From the NCBI GenBank assembly GCA_027596945.1, contig JADGJH010000826.1, positions 1 through 14,052 on the forward strand: a stretch of 14,052 nucleotides of DNA, read 5' to 3'. Below, piece by piece: positions 7,397 to 14,052 of this stretch. The translations under genes were made by a program, and so were the position numbers. Each line of letters begins with the position of its first letter. The stretch's first letter is position 1. The notes below the pieces were generated by a model. The model did not search any database, was not told the DNA's origin, and saw only the letters and a list, made by a program, of their open reading frames with translations. This stretch comes from Physocladia obscura (taxonomy: Eukaryota; Chytridiomycota; Chytridiomycetes; Chytridiales; Chytriomycetaceae).

Positions 7397-9872
7397 TCAA
7401 ATAACACCCCGTTCCTTCAACTCCTCTTCAACCCGTTCCAAATAACTCTCATCCGGGAAGCCATACCTCTGCACCCCGCCCGATATAGAAGTCTTGTGAT
7501 GTATTGCCCACACAAGCACGTTTTGCTGCCCACTAGTCGCCGACGTCCCAATCCGGAACGTCAGCCTTCGATCCCACGCAATCTGTAGTTTCGACAGAAC
7601 GTCGCGCCCTTGAGGGTTATCAGGGAGATATGCGACACGGTGGAGAAAATGCGGCGGCGTTGAAATATTGTATGTGATAACAATCGCGTTGTTGCATCCT
7701 GGGAATCCCGGAACACCGCCGGGGACTGAGATTATATTTGCTGTCATTGTTCCCGTAGGGCATTCTCCAATAAGCGTGCCCGTTGTTTTGTTGCAGAATG
7801 GGCATTTAAGATGCGTATATGGCGTGTTGGACATTGTTGAGAGTATTTTTGTGAGCTGAGTGATGCATGTCTGGCACATTGTGGTGTTTTTACAGCATGA
7901 AAGAGGGCGAAAATCAGTTTCAGGATAATCTGACGCGCAAATCTGGCATTCAATTTCTTTTGGTGCTGCTGAAGAAATAGAGGCTGGCGCGACGCTCGCG
8001 ACAACGACAGGCTGTGAATTTGCACGCAAGAAATTTATAGCTTCGCAGTCCTCATCATCGTCTTCAACAGTAAAGATGTTTGTTCTGCCAAATTGAGTTC
8101 CACTTGTTGTCGTTCCAAATTGGAACAGAGGGGCAGTTGAACTTGAATCAGAAGTCAAGTCCACAGTATCACATTCTAGCACTGTATTTGAAGAAGACTT
8201 TGTGAGATCAATAAGACAGTTTCCTGTCACTAAAGATTTTGATTTTTTTGGGATTGATTCTCCTTCGCTATCGGACACCACCACGACAACATTATTTTTT
8301 GATTGTGTTCCAATGCTGTTTGCATTGCCACGAGTAACGCCGCTGCCACTGTTGCCGCTACTGCTACCGCTACTGCCAAAACCATTATGATTAGTACGTA
8401 TACGTTTTCGAAACACTGATCTTGGGGTTGCTTTCGGTCGACCGCACGAATAACAGGAGTAAAAATCTTCATCGTTCTTTGTCGAACAGCATACACAAGT
8501 CCAATCAGCATTAATACTTGAAGGCTCTTCGTCTTTTTCAGAGATGGCATTCGAATTTAGCAAATCAGACATTCGCAGCAATCTATGCTCACAATCGGCT
8601 TTCATGGTGCCAAAAACAGCGGAAGCTAAAAACGGCCAGTGACCACCCGACAGGTTTGGCGTTGTCGACCAAATAAATGGAGGAAGCTGTTGCGTGGCCA
8701 TGGGGTAGGTAACAGCTGGTCGGGTATACGAAATTGCATAAAGCGGGTAACATTGTGCGGCATTGTAAATGACGTATTCGTTCGCAGTACTTGGCTTGCT
8801 TACAATAGAGTCAAAAAAAAGATCGTCTTTGTTGCGTTTTTGGGCCTCCGTTTTTGGAGGTTCGCGAACAGCAGTTTGAACAAGAGTGTGCACTGGAACA
8901 TGAAGACAATCGCCTGAACAACCAGAGAGTAATTAACATGCACTCTTTTAAACAAAAATTAAATAGACTGGAGAAGAGAGAAATTAAATACCAAGCATGA
9001 CGCAAAAGACGAGAATAGTACTCTGTCCATCATACCCCATAGACTTTTGAACATCATCGGCGAAATAAATGCCTCGGCCAAGAAGCCCGCCATTTGCGAC
9101 GCGATTATCGAGACCCTCCGCAAGCACCGAATTAAGCGGAGCGCGTGTGCAATGAAACAAAAGCGCAATATTGTCGGTATACACAGGAATCGGCGACGAC
9201 AAGGAAGAAGAAGAAGAAGAAGAAGAAGAAGGGCCCGAGATTTTTTTGGCCCGCAATAATCGGCGACGCGCCTCAAACTGGTCAACTAGCGAGGGATTCA
9301 CGACGCGCGTGATGTACGGGGAACACATGGCAAAATGCGGACCGACCAGTCGCATCACGGCCGCGTGTTCCGCGCTGTTCGGCGACACGGGCGTGCGCGT
9401 GTACGGCTGCGTCTGCGACTTCGCCACCGCCACTGCCGCCGTGTAGTTTGGCGCTTCATCTGCATCCGCGCGCGCGAGAGATGTCATATTAGATTGATGT
9501 TCAATAGTATTGCGTTAAAAGTTTGTTGAGCACAGAGTATTCACCTGCGCACGTTCCAGCGCTAACCATCACCGCCGCACCGGGAAGGGCACCGGCGAAC
9601 GGACTCGCCATCCCGCCGGCTGTGGCTCCTGGAAATCCGCCGGCCCCAGTAATGCGAGCAAACTGTGTGGCGTAACCAGCATATGCTCCCTGATATCCAT
9701 ATCCTAACATAGTAGTAGTGACGCCACCTGTCCCAGCATATCCAGCCTGCAGTCCCGTATTCATCATGGCAGGACCTGATCCAAACAAATTCATCGATGC
9801 TTGCTGCTGGGTGGCCTGTATTTGGGCTGTAGACATGGCTGGCGGAACTGGCCCCTTTCGTCGCGGTGCCAT
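7397..9872 (-). CDS. PARP - RanBP2 zinc finger - SIM cluster - RING - Deltex C-terminal fusion protein
   Basis: Exons 9872-9545, 9459-8992 and 8913-7397 join in phase to give 770 residues. Residues 1-109 are Ala/Gly/Tyr-rich. The PARP catalytic domain (about 150-328) keeps the H-Y-E triad: H212 in LLFHCTR, Y241 in GRGIYFADD, E311 in NEYVIYNAAQCYP. A poly-Ser insert (187-196) precedes the NAD-site histidine. W403/C405/C408/N412/C419/C422 form a RanBP2-type zinc finger. RKRIR (434-438) is a likely nuclear signal. SUMO-interacting-like motifs follow at 474-484, 498-503 and 515-523. A RING-like finger has C588, C591, C605, C606, C612, C615, C636 and C639. The DTC domain (648-770) shows GECPTGTM, FPGCNNAIVITY, LPDNPQGRDVL, IGTSATSG, HHKTS and YGFPDESYLERV. 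Known PARPs transfer ADP-ribose from NAD+; RING-DTC proteins are E3 ubiquitin ligases whose DTC binds ADP-ribose. Having both in one chain is unusual; vertebrate PARP9 and DTX3L do this as two proteins. Nuclear, DNA-damage or SUMO-linked function is inferred. Confidence 0.93.
9203..9231 (-). repeat. GAA/TTC-type trinucleotide run inside the PARP domain
   Basis: A run of GAA/AAG triplets on the plus strand encodes the serine tract at residues 187-196 of the PARP-Deltex protein. The tract lies between the N-terminal PARP helix (ITRVVNPSLVDQFEARRR) and the strand carrying the catalytic histidine, so length changes alter a loop and not the active site. Confidence 0.85.
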
Positions 9873-9942
9873 GATGATCTTTGCCGCTTGAACCCAGCCC
9901 TAAAAAATAATTGTTTGCTTTTAAAAACACAAACTATGCAGT

Positions 9943-9953
9943 TTTATTTTATT
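9943..9953 (-). terminator. Overlapping AATAAA signals after the small membrane-protein frame
   Basis: The minus strand reads AATAAAATAAA, two overlapping poly(A) hexamers, about 85-90 nt after the stop at 10036 and about 70 nt before the PARP-Deltex ATG. This supports a transcript ending here and therefore a real gene to its right. Confidence 0.45.
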
Positions 9954-10035
9954 TTTCGTAGTACACTTATCACTTCTTATCGTCTCTAAGACCATCCGCA
10001 GAGAAATCTACAGTGCGAACCGACCCCAGAAGACT

Positions 10036-10602
10036 CTAACCGCAACAATGGCCTACAGAATTCGGCAAAATAAAGAAGACGCACATGACAAGTGCAAAAG
10101 CTGCACCAATTATCGCAAACCCATACGGTCCAAAGCTAGAGCAGTTATTTCTTCCAAACGCCGCCGGAAGAAGGCTTGTTTTTCTTTCGTGAGTGTCATT
10201 AAAGACCCTTTTCCGCATGCAACGTGAGTTCTCGAAAGCGCAAAAAATAAAAACAAACAAACGAAACGAACCTATATTAACTTCGGTGTTCTAAACCTCT
10301 TCAGAAACCTGTGCTGAATTCACACTTATTTGCAGCGAGCGAGGACACGCGCTACAAAAAAAAAAAACCAAGCATAAAATCGAAGACGGTGAATTGTGCC
10401 TTGTTTTTTGGTAGGACTCGCGCGGCAAAGAGGGTGACGAAAAGAATCATGGTTGCACACTGCTTCCAACTTGAATCAAAGATACGCACTATAGAGCGCC
10501 ACTGAAAGGTTTGCCGCGGTTCCAGTAAAGGCAATTATGATTAACAAAAAAAAAATTAATTTGATTAAAATCTCTTGGCATACGTAGCTTCAACGTCGCC
10601 AT
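10036..10602 (-). CDS. Tentative small membrane protein, three-exon model
   Basis: I do not recognise this gene. The best supported part is the minus-strand frame ending at 10036. It has a basic segment (CMRKRVFNDTHERK) followed by one clear membrane helix (YGFAIIGAAFALVMCVFFIL). A second hydrophobic segment (ATMILFVTLFAARVL) lies in the frame at 10488-10369. An in-phase model is 10602-10584, 10488-10369 and 10271-10036. It starts with an ATG in good context (acacATGGCG), uses GTATGC...TATAG for the first intron, and gives 124 residues. The second intron (10272-10368) starts inside a T tract and is weak. After the stop the same frame is open again for 21 codons (ending RDDKK), so the true C-terminus may be reached by another splice. 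The helix faintly resembles a V-ATPase proteolipid helix, but this is not enough to name it. Confidence 0.3.
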
Positions 10603-11065
10603 GTGTAAAATTTTCCTGTGAACAAAACCAGAAATGAATTCCAAAACAGTGATGATCTTAAAAAAAAAAAATTTTTTTACAGCAGTAAAAAATAACCAAT
10701 ATTTTAAAAAAAAAAATTGAATTGCAAAAAAAAGAAAAAAATATTTCAAAAAGCTCAGATATTTAATTTCGCAATGATTTGCTTTAATTTGGGCAAATCT
10801 GTTGCCAAGAATGGGTATTTTTTGGGTTTAACCCTAACTCTTAAATTTTTCGCTTTGGCTTTGGGAACCAGACCATGCAAAAAAAAAAAGAACTCCGTCA
10901 TAGAAAACTTTTTATTAAAACAAGAAAAAAAAAGAAAAAAAAAGGAAAAGACAATTAAAAGAAAACTACAAACAAAAGAGGTTCATCATCAAAAAACAAA
11001 TGCATAAATAATGAAGGCAAAAAAGAAAAAAAATTAAATGTAAAAAAAAAAAATTTGAACACGGA
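10603..11065. other. A/T-tract-rich spacer
   Basis: The spacer has many poly-A and poly-T runs (7-12 bases) and no convincing reading frame on either strand; the frames that exist are Lys- or Phe-rich and low-complexity. It holds one TTTAACCCTAAC element at 10827-10838. The minus strand shows TTTTGTTCACAG ending at about 10616, just before the ATG at 10602, which could be the acceptor of a 5' UTR intron. It presumably serves as 3' flank of the coiled-coil gene and upstream region of the small membrane-protein gene. Confidence 0.6.
10827..10838. promoter_or_regulatory. Telobox-like element TTTAACCCTAAC (copy 1)
   Basis: This contains AACCCTAAC, about one and a half units of the TTAGGG-type telomere repeat. 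It lies about 225 bp upstream of the tentative ATG at 10602. Teloboxes bound by TRF/Tbf1-type factors occur in fungal and plant promoters; that role here is inference. An identical 12-mer occurs at 13299-13310. Confidence 0.35.
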
Positions 11066-12958
11066 TCAAAACTTTGACCCAAAAAACTCGTCGTCTTCCG
11101 AAAAAGAATCCTTCGAAATAATAGGCCGACTGGCGAGCCGTCGAAGTCTCCTGGTTCCGAAATTAAAACTAATCTGACGATGATGTTGATCTGCATCTTC
11201 TGCATCATCATACCCTTTACTTTTTCCGTGCGTTCCAGATCCTTTACCCACGTATTCTGTTTTGTTGGTTTGTTGTTGCTCTTGTTCTTGCTCTGATGCT
11301 GGGACTGTTGATGCAATGGAAAAGGCGGATATCATGTTCGCTTCCATACTGGCTGCTTGTCGTTTGCCCACACCTTTTATTATTTTTAAGTTCATTAATG
11401 ATGGTTTTCATTTAGTTATTGTTCTTTTCCTGGTTTCTCACTACGCTACTCATATATTTATTAATTTACTTTGCTCTCAGTTACACACCTTTAGGAGTTG
11501 GAGTTACCGACACCAACGAACTCGGCGTTCCAGGAAGCGACAAAGAATTGAACGCAATTTGGGTCGTGGGCGTTGAGCAAGTCACGGTGGAGGCCGACAA
11601 AGTTGGAGAAGCCATGGCAGGAGTTGATTTCGCAGGTGGACTACTGCAATTATTAATTACATAGTTAGTTTTGTTTTTCTTGGTGTTTTTTTTTTTTGTT
11701 TGGTTGATAGACACCCGATCGTCAAATTTTTTCCTTTTTTTCATGTTCATTAAACTCGCTCTTTTCTTACACGTTTCGCTTGCACGCTTCACTCGCACTT
11801 ACATTATACTGGACAAAACAGCCGCTTCAGCCAAAACAGTAGCCCGACCAGCGGCAAAAGTTGCAGTCTGAAGAGAAGAAGAGTCATACGAAAAAGAAAC
11901 AGCATGACGGCGAGCGATATCGGCGGCACGACGAGCAATTTCAACGGCTTCCAGTTGTCGATCGAGTTCATCCTTTTCCTCTCGAGTCAAGACAGGTTGA
12001 ATATTTGCAGTGGGTTCATCAATAACAGTAGGAGTAAGATCAGCAGTGGGGGTAGTGGTAGTAGTAGTAGTAGTATTGTTTTCTGATGGCGATGCGAGAG
12101 TACTATACAGTTTTGTTAGTCGTGTTGTTGATTCAATGGAATGTGCTGTTGTTTTTGCTTTCTGCTTGGTATAAAAAAAAAAATTTCGCAATCGCTCAAT
12201 TTTTAAAGGATTGATACTCACTCAATAATTAATTTAGAAGGGGGAATCTTTACAGAGGCGGGGGAGAAAGGCATGCTCTTTACACGACGGACATTCGAGA
12301 GCGTCTTGATGTCCTTGGCGGGACTACTCGATTCAACCGCGAGTTTTTCCAGGTTAAAGTCCTTGCGGACGATGATAATTTCAGATTCGAGAAGCTTGAC
12401 GCGTTTCCTGGATTCGAGGAGGGCAGACTCAGCAGCAGCGAGACGGCGCTGCAGGTCGCGCGACTCCCGGTCCCTCCCCTCGTGGTCCTTGCGCAGCTTG
12501 GCAGCATCGACTTGAGCGCGACGCACCTGCTTGACGACGGCCTTTTTTTCCTGGCGCGTTTGCTCGAGGGCGGCTTTGGTCTCGGCGACTTTGGCGGCGG
12601 CGTCGCGCACGGAGGACAGCAGCGCATGCAGCGCGTCGACGGGGTTCTGCGGGGCGAGGCGGACGACGGGCAGCCCGGCGGCGGCGAGCGTCTTGTTTGT
12701 TGCGGCCACGTCGACCAGCAGCGACGTGTGTGCGAGCGCCGCGTCCAGCTGCGTCAGCGCCCGCGTGGCGGCGGCCGTCGCCCCGCCGTCGCCCACCAGC
12801 GCAGCCGCCGTGTCGCGCGCCTCCTGCGCCTCCTGCGCCTGTGCCTCGCGCAAGCTGAGCGACGTGACGCCGGGGACGCCGCCCGTCTTGGGCCGCAGCC
12901 GGCGGCGCGAACCAACAGTGTCGGAATCCGAGCCGGACCCACGCCCATTACTAATCCG

Positions 12959-12991
<33 letters not shown>

Positions 12992-13219
12992 GTCGCTGTC
13001 CGAGGCTGAGTTTGCGTCCGACGAATCCGCATCCTCCTCCGTCCCCGTCCCGTCCAACACGTACGCACTGACCGTGAACCCTTTTGATTTCCAATTCATG
13101 CCCCGCCCCAGTGTGGTGGCGCTGTCGTCCGCAGTGTCTGCCCCATCGGCCATGTCCAGCACGGCTTCTGTCCCGCCCGCATCTCCTCTTTCGCCTTCCG
13201 CAAAAGTATATCCGTTCAT
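11066..13219 (-). CDS. Unrecognised coiled-coil, Ser/Asp/Ala-rich protein, four exons
   Basis: Exons 13219-12222, 12102-11803, 11643-11489 and 11373-11066 join in phase to give 586 residues. Donors are GTGAGT, GTAAGT and GTGTGT. The first two introns carry ACTAAC branch sites, 12 nt and about 24 nt before their AG, so the splicing model is good. Residues 1-110 are acidic, Ser/Ala/Asp-rich and contain a serine-alanine repeat. Residues about 200-297 are a strongly charged coiled coil (RQEKKAVVKQVRRAQVDAAK, then a Leu/Arg/Glu heptad region). An eight-Thr run (343-350) and a second helix (about 372-400, EKDELDRQLEAVEIARRAAD) follow. Residues 434-485 are rich in SP/TP sites, suggesting proline-directed phosphorylation. 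The tail is Gln/Glu-rich and ends DDEFFGSKF. No enzyme motif, membrane segment or signal peptide is visible. A scaffold or cytoskeletal role is possible but not shown. A 261-codon plus-strand frame across exon 1 is a GC-driven shadow. Confidence 0.85.
12049..12075 (-). repeat. GTA/TAC triplet run encoding poly-Thr
   Basis: Tandem GTA triplets on the plus strand (ACT codons on the minus strand) encode the eight-Thr run at the start of exon 2 of the coiled-coil gene. The run lies about 30-50 nt inside the exon, past the acceptor at 12103. Confidence 0.75.
12964..12990 (-). repeat. GACGCC hexamer repeat encoding Ser-Ala repeats
   Basis: Four or more copies of CGACGC on the plus strand read as alternating TCG and GCG codons on the minus strand. 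This gives the Ser-Ala repeat near residues 77-85 of the coiled-coil protein. It lies in the most GC-rich part of the window. Confidence 0.85.
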
Positions 13220-13604
13220 TTTCAAAGTTAATAGGCCAGTGTTTGTGAGTCGTCAAGTCTGCGCGTCCAAAGCAAAATCAGTTTTTTCAATTGCAAAATT
13301 TAACCCTAACCGATAACTGCTGAAGGATAACAACTCCCTTCCAAACGAATGCAACTCAGGCATCAGAAAAATAAAGCTGCATCATCATATTTGCATAGCA
13401 TAGTACAGACAGCACGATTGCATTCTTTCCCGTAACTGATTGTTTTTGTAGACGATAAGTTCTGTTTCTGTTGCTACTTTTTTGTTTTTGTCAAGACAAA
13501 GCTGAGTGAAGGAATTCTTTCAAAAATTTCTTTCATGGCTGATAAGCTCTGGAAGAATTTCTAAAAATAATACTTTTAAGCTATGTATATTTTCGCGCAA
13601 ATTT
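13220..13604. other. Intergenic region upstream of the coiled-coil gene
   Basis: About 385 bp lie between the coiled-coil ATG and the stop of the partial gene to its right. No reading frame of note is seen on either strand. The region returns abruptly to AT-rich composition from the GC-rich exon 1. It contains one telobox-like element (13299-13310) and presumably carries the coiled-coil gene promoter and the 3' flank of the partial gene. Confidence 0.6.
13299..13310. promoter_or_regulatory. Telobox-like element TTTAACCCTAAC (copy 2)
   Basis: Identical to the element at 10827-10838. On the minus strand it reads GTTAGGGTTAAA and lies about 80 bp upstream of the coiled-coil gene ATG (13219), a typical promoter-proximal place. 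Function is inferred from teloboxes known in other fungi. Confidence 0.45.
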
Positions 13605-14052
13605 TCAACTTGAAAATGACACTGTTTCAACAATCTCTTGTCTATGCTCTTCGGAGAAGTCCGTTATTGTCACAGATGTGGGATGCGGTGCCGGTTCTCC
13701 CGAAATTTCGTCCTGAATTTCGCCAATGTCCTTCAAATTCCAAAACGGATTGCTGAAAAAATCTCTCAACGTCCAGTATTTCAAGTGTTCGGGTTTTATA
13801 ATTCGCTCTTTGCCATGATCCAAGGTCGAAACTAACTGTGCCAGTGTGTTTCGGTTTTTTGTTTTATCTGAGTCAAATTGCATAATTTCTTGGTCAAGGC
13901 TGGATGTAAATTCAGACTTTGACTTGGCCAATTCGTTTCCAGGCTTTCGGAGAATGAAAATGAGATAATTTTCACAAGGCTCTCCGGGAATTAGAATTTT
14001 GTGGCCAATTTTCTTTTTAATTTGCTCTCGTCTGGTTTGGGTTAAATGAGAG
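13605..14052 (-). CDS. 3' part of an unrecognised gene (runs off the window)
   Basis: The minus-strand frame is open from the window edge (first full codon at 14051) to the stop at 13605, giving 148 residues of C-terminal sequence; the start lies outside. It begins with a basic stretch (QIKKKIGHK) and a hydrophobic strand (ENYLIFILRKPG). A polar, helix-like region with NTLAQLVSTLDHGKERI follows. Next come an aromatic stretch (LKYWTLRDFFSNPFWNL) and an acidic Ser/Glu-rich tail. No family is recognised. A further intron near the edge cannot be excluded. Confidence 0.68.
   Translation of the reverse strand, partial: SHLTQTRREQIKKKIGHKILIPGEPCENYLIFILRKPGNELAKSKSEFTSSLDQEIMQFDSDKTKNRNTLAQLVSTLDHGKERIIKPEHLKYWTLRDFFSNPFWNLKDIGEIQDEISGEPAPHPTSVTITDFSEEHRQEIVETVSFSS

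Noticed and set aside
9047..9446. Plus-strand frames with poly-Glu/poly-Arg opposite the PARP domain
   Set aside because: They are antisense to the conserved PARP catalytic exon, and their repeats come from the triplet run encoding poly-Ser.
9501..9544. Reading frame of PARP exon 1 continued to a stop as a separate 123-residue protein
   Set aside because: The continuation is intron (GTGAAT donor at 9544, GATGCAG acceptor at 9460). Splicing joins in phase to the PARP domain.
10717..11007. Lys-rich 96-codon plus-strand frame
   Set aside because: It is low-complexity translation of poly-A tracts, with no splice or homology support.
12531..13316. A 261-codon plus-strand open frame opposite the coiled-coil gene
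   Set aside because: It is Ser/Ala/Pro-rich, follows from the GC-rich codons of the minus-strand exon, and lacks splice support. The minus-strand exon joins in phase to three more exons with branch sites.
1..14052. Search for CRISPR arrays, tRNA/rRNA genes, transposon ends or long terminal repeats
   Set aside because: No spaced direct repeats, cloverleaf-like genes, terminal inverted repeats or transposase/reverse-transcriptase motifs were seen. The only repeats are short coding microsatellites and A/T tracts.

Overview
The window looks like a stretch of a compact, AT-rich eukaryotic nuclear genome. All supported genes lie on the minus strand. They are broken by short GT-AG introns (about 50-160 nt), and two introns of the coiled-coil gene show ACTAAC-type branch sites. 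There are no bacterial operon signals or Shine-Dalgarno spacing. The short introns, small intergenic gaps, TTAGGG-type motifs near starts and a DHX29-type helicase suggest a fungus, perhaps an early-diverging (chytrid-like) one. That placement is inference. The standard genetic code fits every exon.

Layout in coordinate order (transcription runs right to left): (1) 681-5866, a ten-exon gene for a DHX29-like DEAH/DEVH-box RNA helicase of translation initiation. (2) 5916-6401, a small gene with a DUF2087 domain, a family best known from bacteria. Its stop codon overlaps its AATAAA signal, and it ends only 49 bp before the helicase ATG. (3) 6543-7396, about 0.85 kb with no assignable gene but with two long coding-like open stretches in one minus-strand frame. 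One of these could be an alternative last exon of the next gene. (4) 7397-9872, the highlight: a three-exon gene whose 770-residue product joins a PARP ADP-ribosyltransferase domain with an intact H-Y-E triad, a RanBP2-type zinc finger, a run of SUMO-interacting-motif-like sequences, a RING-like finger and a Deltex C-terminal (DTC) domain. (5) 10036-10602, a tentative small membrane-protein gene. (6) 10603-11065, an A/T-tract-rich spacer. (7) 11066-13219, a four-exon gene for an unrecognised coiled-coil, low-complexity protein whose first exon is a local GC-rich island. (8) 13605-14052, the 3' end of an unrecognised gene that runs off the window.

The exon joins were checked by phase. The spliced lengths are 4563 nt (helicase), 2313 nt (PARP-Deltex) and 1761 nt (coiled coil). 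All are multiples of three, and the joined proteins run through the expected family motifs in the first two.

The genes do not form an obvious pathway. The most interesting system is the single-chain PARP-SIM-RING-DTC protein. Its parts match activities that in vertebrates are split between the PARP9 and DTX3L partners and SUMO-targeted ubiquitin ligases. It would in principle write ADP-ribose, recognise SUMO, and attach ubiquitin near or onto ADP-ribose from one polypeptide.
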